This document shows, in pieces, positions 1 through 9,067 of a stretch of DNA of 64,000 nt (within the stretch, counting starts at the first letter, position 1; the number at the start of each line of letters is the position of its first letter). The stretch is from positions 1 to 64,000 of the forward strand of contig JAFDHO010000009.1 of NCBI GenBank assembly GCA_019308745.1, in the 5' to 3' direction. This DNA is from Deltaproteobacteria bacterium (GTDB lineage: Bacteria; Desulfobacterota; DSM-4660; Desulfatiglandales; HGW-15). Under the pieces are notes generated by a model that saw only the letters and a list, made by a program, of their open reading frames with translations, was not told where the DNA came from and made no database searches. The translations under genes and the position numbers were made by a program.

Positions 1-360
1 TGCTCGCTCTAAGTCGATTTCAAGGGCCTGTAGTTTCTTCTTCAGCTCTTCGTTTTCCTTGGACAAGGTGCTTGCCTTGAGTTCCCATGGGACCCGGGAC
101 GTCAGGTACCGGGTCAATACCCATCCCTCCTCTGTATCATCACCTCTACCCAGGAGGCGAACCCGGCTCCAGTCCCCCTGGGATTCCAAGACTTCCACCG
201 CCTGCCCCGAGGCCAGCATGGCGACAATCTTGTTTTCCAGGGTCGGGCCCGTCCGAAAAGTGATCCTAAAAGAATCGGTCACATAGGCCTTCTCTGCCAG
301 GGCCGGGCCAGTGACATTGAGTAAGAAAAGCAGGCAAAGTATGATAATACTCTTGGTCAT
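1..360 (-). CDS. SH3-domain (TIGR04211/YgiM-like) secreted protein, partial (C-terminus lies beyond window start)
   Basis: Manual reverse-strand translation from ATG at 360: MTKSIIILCLLFLLNVTGPALAEKAYVTDSFRITFRTGPTLENKIVAMLASGQAVEVLESQGDWSRVRLL...; signal peptide, bacterial SH3-like pattern, coiled-coil start; open to the window edge. Confidence 0.75.
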   Translation of the reverse strand, partial: MTKSIIILCLLFLLNVTGPALAEKAYVTDSFRITFRTGPTLENKIVAMLASGQAVEVLESQGDWSRVRLLGRGDDTEEGWVLTRYLTSRVPWELKASTLSKENEELKKKLQALEIDLERA

Positions 361-433
361 AGTCCTAACTCCAAGAAAGGTGATTATCCATTTCCTGTCA
401 TCCCGCCATAATCAAGATCGAGCAAAAGGCCGG

Positions 434-499
434 TTCAAAGCCTCCGTTCACTCGCCATCGCCAGGATGCCCCGGCTTCTGCCGGGGGAGCTTCACTCGT
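434..499 (-). repeat. Dispersed hairpin repeat, copy A
   Basis: Reverse complement GTGAAGCTCCCCCGGCAGAAGCCGGGGCATCCTGGCGATGGCGAGTGAACG; hairpin plus GCATCCTGGCGAWGGCGAGTGA tail shared with other copies. Confidence 0.7.
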
Positions 500-2802
500 C
501 AAGATTGATTCTTCTCCGGAAACTCTACAAATCCGATTCCCTTTTGGGATCTGACGTCCTGGTAGATATGGAGGAATCTCCCGCCACAGCACCCTGGTAC
601 ATGCACGACCCGCACCACATCGCCGTAAGGTGCCAGCTCCTTACTCAGGGCCGTCAATTTATTGGGGGACTCCAGAAAGAACTCTTCTTTGAACAGAAGG
701 CCGGTTTCATCGGGATAGATCGCTATGGGGACGATAGATGCCTCGATCAGGTCATTGAAAAAATGTGTCCCGGAGGAGACCTCAGGAGCCACACCATCCT
801 TCTCAAAGGCTATCTCGGCCAGGATGCAAGTACGGTTGATGTCCTCGTAACCTACACGAACGCCAAGGTTAATGTCGTTGCTTCCCCATCTGCCCGGGCC
901 AAAGAGCCCGTATCGCTTGCCTGCCAGCTTCCTATTGAGCTGGCTCACCACGCTTCCTATCCTTAGCTTTTCCTCGTAGGAGCCCAGGTTGGCATAGGCC
1001 TTGGGATCAACATAGACGACATACTCTATGTCTCTTGTTATGCTGTTTGAGAGGATCCTGTTGTTGGTAAAGATGACATGTTCCTCGGGGATGTCCTCTG
1101 GGAGTTCCACCACCTCCACCCCCTCCGGCATGGACAGGGTCCGGCACTGGAGGAGATACAATTTCCCCTGGTCCCATGCGAACTCCATGTCTATGGGCCT
1201 CCCATAGGCATCTTCCAAACTCCGCAGGATCTTCTTGATCAAACCGATAAAGGGGCTCTTCCGGATGAAGTTATCAAAGGTTACGCAAGGGTTCTTCACA
1301 TCCCCGGGTCGGACCATGACCAAAGGGACGGAAAGATGCCCTGATTCTTCCATGGAGCATGCCTCGAAGATATACTCCTTTGGCAAGTCCGGCATTAGTT
1401 CCTGGAAGGGGACGGACTCCAGCCTCCCGGTTTCTAGATTCAAAAGATCCACCAGTCTCTGAGAGTACTTCCTGATCTGTGCCGCATCCACCTCTGGCCT
1501 GAGCAGTGGGTGGCTCAAGGGGATCATCCTGGGATAATCTGAGCCGACCCTGTCCACTGCCCTCGTTCCCAGCCCGAAGACCAGCCTGACCACCCCGTCT
1601 TCCTTTCTGATGCGAGGCGACCACCTGAAGGGATTCTGGGAGAAGGCCACTCCCGCCGCCATGGGAAAGATGTAATTCCCGATCTTTCTCCCCACTACCT
1701 TTTGAACCAGGACACTCATCCTTTCATCAAAATCCAAGAGGTCGTGGTCCTTCCGATAGAGTATAGGAGCCGGCCCATAGGTGCTCATGTGCACCCTCTT
1801 GAGCCCCCGTATGAAGGAGTCAAGGCGGTCTTCTATAGGCCCTTGGTTGGCGATAAATACGGAATCGTACTTCCGTGAAAAGGCATAACCGAAGTTGTCT
1901 TCCAGGAGGCTGGAGGACCTCAGAATAAGGGGATGTTCTCCAACCTTCCTAAGGAATTCTCGAAACATCTCGATCATGTCCGGCGGGAAGGAGGCGCCTT
2001 CGAAGAGTTGGGAGATGTTCTTGTATTCCTCTTCTATGGCCTCCCTTGTCTTGTATTTCTGGCTATGGAAGTGGTGGAAATTGTTGTAATCAATAAAGTC
2101 GGAGAATATGCCCGAGTTGAAGTAGTAGGACTCCGGGATGCGGACATACCTCTGAAATTCAGGGTCTTTCCTGGAAAGCCGGGGGAGCAGGATCCTGTAG
2201 GCCAGGAACATCCCGGCTGCCTTGCCCCCTATCTTTCCCGGTCTCCTGGGATTCCAGTAACTGCATTCCAGCATCTCATCCACATCACGGATCGTTATGA
2301 AACGCTTGCCAACACCCAGAAAGGGCAACTGGTTGGAGATGAAATGGCTGATAAGGGCCACCCTGACCCCTTCCGCCTCGTCGGGATTGATGAAAAGATC
2401 TCCCTGGGGAATCTCACAAAACTCCTTGAGGGCCTTCTTTATCTTGAGAGAAGTCACCCCTTCCGTGTTCACGACCCTGTTGAGATTCCTGAACCTGTCC
2501 TGCTTCCTGGCCAGGTTGATATGGTCTTCTATCTCCCTTTCATCGAAGTAATTCGCGAAGTAAAGATCAATCAATGCATCCCTGTACTCTTCAACCCTCC
2601 CTTCTTCTGGAAGGATACCCTTTTCCTCAAGGGTCTCCAGGGCCTCCCTGCGAAGTCTTTCCCCATCAGCTATTCCGCGCCTTTCCAGGGCGGACAGGAA
2701 GATGAACCTCATCTCCTTCACCAGTTGCGGGTATGCCGTCATCTTCTGGTAGAGCCGGTAGGCCAGGACAGGGTCCATCTTCCTGTGCGTGCCTGCCGCC
2801 AT
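499..2802 (-). CDS. PEP/pyruvate-binding (PPDK N-terminal ATP-grasp type) domain protein lacking obvious His-swivel and PEP-barrel domains
   Basis: 767 aa; GKIGGKAAGMFLAYRIL, LILRSSSLLEDNFGYAFSRKYDSVF and MEFAWDQGKLYLLQCRTL motifs typical of the PEP-synthase/PPDK ATP-binding domain. Confidence 0.8.
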   Translation of the reverse strand: MAAGTHRKMDPVLAYRLYQKMTAYPQLVKEMRFIFLSALERRGIADGERLRREALETLEEKGILPEEGRVEEYRDALIDLYFANYFDEREIEDHINLARKQDRFRNLNRVVNTEGVTSLKIKKALKEFCEIPQGDLFINPDEAEGVRVALISHFISNQLPFLGVGKRFITIRDVDEMLECSYWNPRRPGKIGGKAAGMFLAYRILLPRLSRKDPEFQRYVRIPESYYFNSGIFSDFIDYNNFHHFHSQKYKTREAIEEEYKNISQLFEGASFPPDMIEMFREFLRKVGEHPLILRSSSLLEDNFGYAFSRKYDSVFIANQGPIEDRLDSFIRGLKRVHMSTYGPAPILYRKDHDLLDFDERMSVLVQKVVGRKIGNYIFPMAAGVAFSQNPFRWSPRIRKEDGVVRLVFGLGTRAVDRVGSDYPRMIPLSHPLLRPEVDAAQIRKYSQRLVDLLNLETGRLESVPFQELMPDLPKEYIFEACSMEESGHLSVPLVMVRPGDVKNPCVTFDNFIRKSPFIGLIKKILRSLEDAYGRPIDMEFAWDQGKLYLLQCRTLSMPEGVEVVELPEDIPEEHVIFTNNRILSNSITRDIEYVVYVDPKAYANLGSYEEKLRIGSVVSQLNRKLAGKRYGLFGPGRWGSNDINLGVRVGYEDINRTCILAEIAFEKDGVAPEVSSGTHFFNDLIEASIVPIAIYPDETGLLFKEEFFLESPNKLTALSKELAPYGDVVRVVHVPGCCGGRFLHIYQDVRSQKGIGFVEFPEKNQS

Positions 2803-4074
2803 CTAGACCCAACCCCTCATCTTACAAGCCTCTGCTACCCTTGACACCGCCACAAGGTAGGCCGCCATTCGCATGGGGATCTTCTCTTGCCTGCTGGCCT
2901 CATGGACGCTCTGAAAGGCCATTGTCATCTTCTCATCCAGACGCCTGTGCACTTCCCCAAGGCTCCAGTAGTAATTGTAGGTGTTTTGGACATGTTCAAA
3001 ATAGGAGACGGTCACGCCGCCGGCGTTTGCCAGGAAATCCGGCAGCACAATGATACCCCTGTCATAGAGGATCTCATCTGCGTCGGGAGTCGTAGGACCA
3101 TTGGCCAATTCACATGAAATCTTGCACCTGATCTTCGCGGCATTCCCTCCGGTAATGACATTTTCAAGGGCTGCCGGAAAGAGTACCGTTGTTTCAAGCT
3201 CGAGTAATTCCTCGTTGGTGATGGGGTCTGTGTCGGGGAATCCCTCCAGCGACCCGTTGTCCTGCTTGTATCGGACCAGCCTTTCCACGTCGATCCCCTT
3301 GGGGTTATAAACCCCTCCCCTGGAATCCGATGCCGCGATCAGTTTGAGACCCAGCAGCTCCCTGCCGAGGATTGCCGCATTCTGCCCGGCATTCCCAAAA
3401 CCCTGGACCACCATGGTCTCCCCTTCCAACTCTGTCCCGTAGGCCCTCGCCGCTTCCCTGGTCACATAGATGCCCCCCCGTGCGGTGGCATCATCCCGCC
3501 CCGGGGAACCGCCCAGGGACAAAGGTTTTCCCGTAATGACGCCAGGGTGTTTCTCTCCTGCAAGGACCTCGTACTCATCCATCATCCAGGCCATTATCTG
3601 AGGGGTGGTGTAAACGTCCGGGGCCGGGACATCCTTGGTAACTCCCAGGCCAGAAGCGATCGCCCTTATGTAGGCCCTTGCAAGGCGTTCCTTCTCCGTG
3701 TCCGTAAGCTCCTTGGGATTGCAGATGATGCCGCCCTTTCCCCCGCCCAGCGGGATATCAACGACCGATGTCTTCCAAGTCATCCAGGCAGCCAGGGCCC
3801 TGACCGTGTCAATCGTTTCGTCCGGATGCCACCGGATCCCTCCCTTTGCGGGCCCCCGTGCGGTGTTGTAAACGACCCGAAAGGCGTGGAAGATCTTGCA
3901 AGATCCATCATCCATTCTCACGGGGAGGGTAACCTTCAATTCCTTCATGGGCCATCTTAACATCTCGTGGGTGGCGTCATCAAGACCCAGCCGGTCCACA
4001 GCCTCATCCAATTGCTGTTGTGCTATCCTGAAAGGATTCAGTGCCTCGTTCGTGGATTCCCTCTTAACCTCCAT
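2803..4074 (-). CDS. gdhA: Glu/Leu/Phe/Val dehydrogenase (glutamate dehydrogenase)
   Basis: [35 protein letters not shown] motifs; start chosen at internal ATG with a GGAGG-type SD (ORF track start 4098). Confidence 0.92.
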   Translation of the reverse strand: MEVKRESTNEALNPFRIAQQQLDEAVDRLGLDDATHEMLRWPMKELKVTLPVRMDDGSCKIFHAFRVVYNTARGPAKGGIRWHPDETIDTVRALAAWMTWKTSVVDIPLGGGKGGIICNPKELTDTEKERLARAYIRAIASGLGVTKDVPAPDVYTTPQIMAWMMDEYEVLAGEKHPGVITGKPLSLGGSPGRDDATARGGIYVTREAARAYGTELEGETMVVQGFGNAGQNAAILGRELLGLKLIAASDSRGGVYNPKGIDVERLVRYKQDNGSLEGFPDTDPITNEELLELETTVLFPAALENVITGGNAAKIRCKISCELANGPTTPDADEILYDRGIIVLPDFLANAGGVTVSYFEHVQNTYNYYWSLGEVHRRLDEKMTMAFQSVHEASRQEKIPMRMAAYLVAVSRVAEACKMRGWV

Positions 4075-4269
4075 AAAATGGTTACCTCCAATCAGCAAAG
4101 TTATTTACATTCTCCAAGAAATAACCTATTAAAGGTATCATTAATCTTTCTGGTTGATTTTTGCAACCCTTACACACACAAAAACCTAAGGATCCCAGTC
4201 TCGACCTCAGGACAATCGGCTTTCAGTAATCCCTGACCTGTGGGACACGAGAATTAGGCGGTATGGAAA

Positions 4270-4830
4270 ATGATCATGGTCCCTTCGAATCATAATCCTT
4301 TGCTCCGGAGGGAGGACTCCCTTCTCATCATTATCGACATGCAGGAAAGGCTCGTGCCGGTAATGGAGCAGAAGGATACACTGGTCAAGAACGTCTGCAC
4401 ATTGCTCAAGTGCTCAAATCTCCTCGGTATCCCCCTGGTTGTTACGGAACAACAAAAACTCGGAGGCACCATCCCGGAAATCCGTGAAGAATTGGGGAGC
4501 ATTTCTCCCATAGAAAAGGTGGAATTTGATTGTTTCCGCTCCGGGGCATTCCGAACGAGACTGGCCGATCTGGGAAAGCAGGCCCTGGCCCTGGCAGGTA
4601 TCGAGGCCCACATCTGCGTGACTCAAACGGCCTTGCATGCTGCGCCAGACTATCAGGTGCATGTCGTAAGCGACGCTGTTTCTTCCCGATCTCTCGAGAA
4701 CAAGCGGGTGGCCCTCGGCAGAATGGCACGGGCCGGCGTTATCCTCTCGTCCACTGAAATGGCCATCTTCGAGCTCCTTGAGAAGGCGGGAACCGATACT
4801 TTCAAAGAGGTATTGAAGCTTGTGAAATGA
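4270..4830 (+). CDS. Isochorismatase-family cysteine hydrolase
   Basis: LLIIDMQERLVPVM, ALAGIEAHICVTQTALHA motifs. Confidence 0.88.
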   Translation: MIMVPSNHNPLLRREDSLLIIIDMQERLVPVMEQKDTLVKNVCTLLKCSNLLGIPLVVTEQQKLGGTIPEIREELGSISPIEKVEFDCFRSGAFRTRLADLGKQALALAGIEAHICVTQTALHAAPDYQVHVVSDAVSSRSLENKRVALGRMARAGVILSSTEMAIFELLEKAGTDTFKEVLKLVK

Positions 4831-4875
4831 TGCCCCCGGGCTTCCGCACGGGGCATGCCGGCGAAGGCGAGTGAT
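4831..4875 (+). repeat. Dispersed hairpin repeat, copy B
   Basis: TGCCCCCGGGCTTCCGCACGGGGCATGCCGGCGAAGGCGAGTGA immediately after the preceding stop codon; matches copies A and C2. Confidence 0.7.
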
Positions 4876-4988
4876 TCCTTAAAGGAGCGACAAAACGTCT
4901 CGTAGGGGCACGACCCGTTTTGAAGCTCTTTTGTAAGAATGCAGGACAAAGGAACCCAAAGGACAGCAGGCACAACAAGGAGGCAAGA

Positions 4989-5411
4989 ATGGAAGACTGT
5001 ATCTTTTGCAAGATAGTCAAGGGTGATCTGCCCTGCTTCAAGGTCTACGAGGATGAAAAGGTGCTGGCATTCGAAGATATCAATCCGGTATCTCAAGGCC
5101 ACACCCTCATCATACCAAAGAGGCACGCGGAGAACCTGTGGGAGGTCCCTGAAGATGACCTTGCCGCCATACACGCGGCTTCGAAGAGGGTCATAGCCGC
5201 CATGAGGAAGGCCCTGGACCCGGTTGGGGTAGCCCTTCTCCAGTTGAACGGCCGGGGCGTGAATCAGGTGGTGATGCACTACCATCTCCACTTAATGCCC
5301 CGCTCGCGCGATGAGCCTCCGTTGCCCGTCACCAGCTGGGAACTCAAGGAAGGTGATATGGATTCCATAAGAGAAGTCTCTAAAAGGATTGCAGCAGCGA
5401 TAGCAGAATAG
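4989..5411 (+). CDS. HIT family protein
   Basis: DCIFCKIVKGDLPCFKVYEDEKVLAFEDINPVSQGHTLIIPKRHAENL and HYHLHLMPR (HxHxH) motifs; start moved to internal ATG of the 4920 ORF. Confidence 0.92.
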   Translation: MEDCIFCKIVKGDLPCFKVYEDEKVLAFEDINPVSQGHTLIIPKRHAENLWEVPEDDLAAIHAASKRVIAAMRKALDPVGVALLQLNGRGVNQVVMHYHLHLMPRSRDEPPLPVTSWELKEGDMDSIREVSKRIAAAIAE

Positions 5412-5428
5412 AAGGAGGAACGTCAACA

Positions 5429-6826
5429 ATGAATCTCATCGTGATTTGCATAGACAGCCTGAGAAAAGACCACCTCGGATGTTTCAGCAACCCCTGGATC
5501 ATGACACCCAATTTCGATCGCTTTTACGAAAATTCTATTGTCTTCGAAAATTTCAAAATGAACGGCATACCAACCATCCCTTTTAGGCGGGGAATGATGC
5601 TCGGCAGAAAGATCTTCCCCTTCAAGGACACTGTCCACATACCCGGGGTCAGCAAGATACTCGGATGGCAACCTCTCTCCCACGACGAAGTTACCTTCCA
5701 GGAGATTCTCAATAAAGCCGGCTATGTCACCGGGATGATTACGGACGTGTGGCACTATTTCTGGCCCGCCTACAACTTCCACAGGGGGTTCGACTCCTGG
5801 CAGTTTATCAGGGGGCACGAGGCCGATCCTTACATGACAGGGGAATCTTTCATTGATCCCGACCAGTTCGTAAATCAGGACCTTGAAGGTACCAAGGTGA
5901 AGGCCTTCCTCGAACAATACATTCGCAACTTCGGCAACCGTTCTTCTGAGGAGGACTACTTCTCGCCTCGAGTATTCAGAACAGCAGAGCGGTGGCTCGA
6001 AAAAAATGCGAGGTACTATGAGAACTTCTACCTTTATATCGATTGCTTTGATCCCCACGAGCCATGGGACCCCCCCAGGGAGTACAGGGAGCTCTACGAT
6101 CCGGGTTACAGGGGCAAAGAGATCATTTTTCCCATGAACGGGTACAACGAATACCTGACGCAAGAGGAAATCAGGCATATCCGGGCCCTGTATGCCGGCA
6201 AAGTGACCATGGTTGACCGGTGGTTCGGACATTTTATGGAGAAATTTCACATCATGGGGTTGGACAAGGATACGGCTGTCCTGCTTTTGTCCGACCATGG
6301 CGTCGGGCTGGGCGAACATGGGATTTTCAAGAAGACACCCGCGGTCCTCTATCCGGAGCTACTGGAGGTCCCCATGATGCTGATGATGCCAAAGGGATCC
6401 CGGGAAAAGAGACCTGTCAAAGGGTTCGTCCAGGAATACGATATCGCCCCAACCCTTCTCAAACTCCTTGGTATTGAGATACCTGAGTCCATGAACGGGA
6501 TTGATCTGTGGCCTCTGATCAAGGGAGAAGTGACTTCCCAGAGGGAATACGTCGTTGGGGGCTTCCACACCCACGCCTATCTTCGAGATCAGAGGTACCA
6601 CTACTTCCGCAGCTTGAAGGAAGGGGAAGAGGAGCCCCAGCTCTTTGACCTTGAGAAGGATCCTGGGATGGAGCGCAACATTGCGAAGAAAGACACCCAA
6701 TTGGTTCGCATCATGGAAGAGAGGCTCCTCGAGGAGCTGGATGGATGGCGCTTGCCAGAAATGATCGGGAAGAGCGTGGCCCAGCTGCCCTATGAACCGC
6801 TCGGGAAGAGGAGAAGCCAAACATAG
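5429..6826 (+). CDS. Sulfatase/alkaline-phosphatase superfamily hydrolase with Thr at the nucleophile position
   Basis: MNLIVICIDSLRKDHLGCF, TPNFDRFYENSIVFENF, YIDCFDPHEPWDPP, LLLSDHGVGLGEHGIFKK; nucleophile region reads NGIPTIPFRRGMMLGR. Confidence 0.88.
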   Translation: MNLIVICIDSLRKDHLGCFSNPWIMTPNFDRFYENSIVFENFKMNGIPTIPFRRGMMLGRKIFPFKDTVHIPGVSKILGWQPLSHDEVTFQEILNKAGYVTGMITDVWHYFWPAYNFHRGFDSWQFIRGHEADPYMTGESFIDPDQFVNQDLEGTKVKAFLEQYIRNFGNRSSEEDYFSPRVFRTAERWLEKNARYYENFYLYIDCFDPHEPWDPPREYRELYDPGYRGKEIIFPMNGYNEYLTQEEIRHIRALYAGKVTMVDRWFGHFMEKFHIMGLDKDTAVLLLSDHGVGLGEHGIFKKTPAVLYPELLEVPMMLMMPKGSREKRPVKGFVQEYDIAPTLLKLLGIEIPESMNGIDLWPLIKGEVTSQREYVVGGFHTHAYLRDQRYHYFRSLKEGEEEPQLFDLEKDPGMERNIAKKDTQLVRIMEERLLEELDGWRLPEMIGKSVAQLPYEPLGKRRSQT

Positions 6827-6948
6827 AGGGCACAGTGGCCGGCCCCCATCCCTTGGAACCGGGAAAGACCGGCAGAAGAACCAGGCCTTTACCGCTAAGA
6901 AATTACAGGGAGTGAGGCTGATTCTCGAGATGAAAGGGGGAATCGCGC

Positions 6949-7389
6949 ATGGAAAGGGAAGAACTCCTTCGAAAGGTAACGCTCTTTTCTGTTTTGAAGG
7001 ACTCGGATATCAAAAGCCTGGCCGACTTTTGTGCGGAGAGGTCCTTTAGGGAAGGGCAGACCCTTGTCCAACAAGGAGAACCCGGAGTCGGTCTCTATAT
7101 TATCAAGACAGGAAAGGTCAAAATCGTCAAAAAGACCGCCAGCGGCCAGGATCTCGAAATTGCAATCCTCGGGCCGGGCGAGTTTTTCGGAGAAATGAGC
7201 GTGCTTGATGACGCGCCAAGATCGGCCAGCGTCGCCGCTCTTGAGGATACTAGATGCCTCTTCTTGACGGCCTGGGATTTCAAGGCCAGGATGAAGGTCC
7301 ACCCGGAGATAGCGCTCCAGATCTTGCCCGTTGTGGTGCAGAGATTCAGGGAGACGAATGAAAGGCTCCTGGCCCTGTCCGCCCTCTGA
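6949..7389 (+). CDS. Stand-alone cyclic nucleotide-binding domain protein
   Basis: 146 aa; GQTLVQQGEPGVGLYIIKTGKVKI and phosphate-binding-cassette-like FFGEMSVLDDAPRSASVAA; no HTH follows. Confidence 0.88.
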   Translation: MEREELLRKVTLFSVLKDSDIKSLADFCAERSFREGQTLVQQGEPGVGLYIIKTGKVKIVKKTASGQDLEIAILGPGEFFGEMSVLDDAPRSASVAALEDTRCLFLTAWDFKARMKVHPEIALQILPVVVQRFRETNERLLALSAL

Positions 7390-7434
7390 CCTGGTTCCAT
7401 AACCCTCATCCCGGTCTCACATGAGGAAGGCACT

Positions 7435-7992
7435 TCAAAAGATTATCAGGGGGATGGCCTCATATTTCCTATTCCGGTCCAGGGGAAGCACCCTCAAGGA
7501 ATACTCGAAGTTCTCCTCCTGTGTCTCCTCGTTAACCTGACCTGACAGAGGCACATAATAGAAGGCCAGTTTCATTTCTCCCTTGAGTTCCCACAACTTG
7601 AGTTTGATCTTAATCTTTCCCGCCTTCCACTGGTAGACAGAATGATCTTTGCGCACCTTGATTTTGGGCGTGCCGTACAAGGAGGTGATCTCCTGCCTGA
7701 TCTCACTGAGGGCTTCCCAAGAGTTAAAGCTGATATATCCCGCGAAGAATCTGTCCAGATAGAACCCGTAGACGACCCTGGAAGGGTATCTGCCCTTCAA
7801 CCTGTAGGTGACATCCGTTCGCGCGAAATAGGATACTTTGTCCCTCTGGTGCAGCTCAGAAAGTCCCTCCACCTGAGTTATGCTCTCACCCCAATTGACG
7901 CCCAGAAAGCCCTCCTCCAGGCTGGCCCCGTAGAGGACTCCTCCCCACAGGAGACAGAAAACCGCCAAACCCAGACCTGTTAATCTTTTCAC
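7435..7992 (-). CDS. Hypothetical exported protein
   Basis: GTG start gives VKRLTGLGLAVFCLLWGGVLYGASLEEGFLG (signal peptide); no family recognised; ORF track start 8097 would run into an inverted-repeat arm. Confidence 0.6.
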   Translation of the reverse strand: MKRLTGLGLAVFCLLWGGVLYGASLEEGFLGVNWGESITQVEGLSELHQRDKVSYFARTDVTYRLKGRYPSRVVYGFYLDRFFAGYISFNSWEALSEIRQEITSLYGTPKIKVRKDHSVYQWKAGKIKIKLKLWELKGEMKLAFYYVPLSGQVNEETQEENFEYSLRVLPLDRNRKYEAIPLIIF

Positions 7993-8066
7993 GTCTATCC
8001 GACTCCCTTCGGTCTCAGTCACATATTGACGGGCTGCTGCCCAAAACACAACAGTGATGGCCGTTA

Positions 8067-8283
8067 GCCCCTTGGGAGGTCTTTTCAAAAGGCTCAATCA
8101 AATTCCTCCCAAGACTTTGGCAACGGCACCAAAATTTAATAGCAGCCCCCAATAGCCCCAAAAGATCATCTCCATCGGAGTCTCCGTCTTTTGTGCCTGT
8201 CAGGAGACGACTATGAGGATTATGGGGGCGCATAAAAGGATCAGGACGAATATTGAGCCTTTTGAAAAGACCTCCCAAGGGGC
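8067..8283. repeat. Perfect 32-bp inverted repeat (arms 8067-8098 and 8252-8283) with 153-bp spacer
   Basis: GCCCCTTGGGAGGTCTTTTCAAAAGGCTCAAT versus ATTGAGCCTTTTGAAAAGACCTCCCAAGGGGC. Confidence 0.9.
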
Positions 8284-8686
8284 GCAATACTCCCTTGATA
8301 GTCCCTGTTCGGGGGTAGAACAGACAAAGGGATCTGGGCAACAGCTCGTTGAATATGTGGCTTGAAGACATGACTCTTTGTCCCAAAAAAAATATGATAA
8401 AGCAAGGCAAGGACGTATGCAAGTGGAGATTGATTCTAAATTCAATGCCTGCAGTCCCCCCGCCTCAGGGGCTTGTGGACCTCAAGATGCCCTAGGATCT
8501 GGAGCGGGTTATAATTATCTGAAATCACGGGAATATTGAAATTCTCATTTATCTTTAGCTCCATTTGTGTTATATTCTATTATTTATGGCAGATGAAAGG
8601 GGCCTTAGGGGATTTGGTTTTCGTCCCCTAGGGCTCTGTGGTACCCGCAGAATTCCAGGGAAGACCCTTGATCCCGAGTGTTCACT

Positions 8687-9040
8687 ATGGACCCTAAAGA
8701 TAGAAGAAGACCTCGAATTGAGTCTGAAAACCTTGTGAGTTATACTTTAATAGATAAGGATAACTACCCTATTGGGCAAGGCATTGGAAGGACACTGAAT
8801 GTCTCTGAAGGTGGTATCCTGCTCCAGACACACTCGCCTCTCGATGCTCGAAATACCCTGCTACTTACAATTGGTCTTGAGGATGATCTCACGGAATTCG
8901 AGGGGCAAATCATCTATACCAGGTCCTTGCAAGAGAAGCGTTACGAGCATGGTATCAAGTTTATTCATTTGGATAAGGAGAAGCTGAATTTCCTCAGGCA
9001 GTATATCGTTATGTTCGATGAGCGGAGACGAAACAATTAA
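8687..9040 (+). CDS. PilZ domain protein
   Basis: MDPKDRRRPRIESENLVSYT...GIGRTLNVSEGGILLQT...YEHGIKFIHLD: RxxxR and (D/N)xSxxG PilZ signature. Confidence 0.85.
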   Translation: MDPKDRRRPRIESENLVSYTLIDKDNYPIGQGIGRTLNVSEGGILLQTHSPLDARNTLLLTIGLEDDLTEFEGQIIYTRSLQEKRYEHGIKFIHLDKEKLNFLRQYIVMFDERRRNN

Positions 9041-9067
9041 GCCGGTTATCCTGCATAGTGGAGTCCG

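Noticed and set aside
1933-2844. 303-aa plus-strand ORF
   Set aside because: Antisense to the PEP/pyruvate-binding protein; shadow ORF.
5423-6319. 298-aa minus-strand ORF
   Set aside because: Antisense to the sulfatase-fold gene, which has coherent family motifs.
8603-8633. c-di-GMP (GEMM) riboswitch upstream of the PilZ gene
   Set aside because: There is a 10-bp near-perfect stem (CCTTAGGGGA/TCCCCTAGGG), but the conserved GEMM core is absent.
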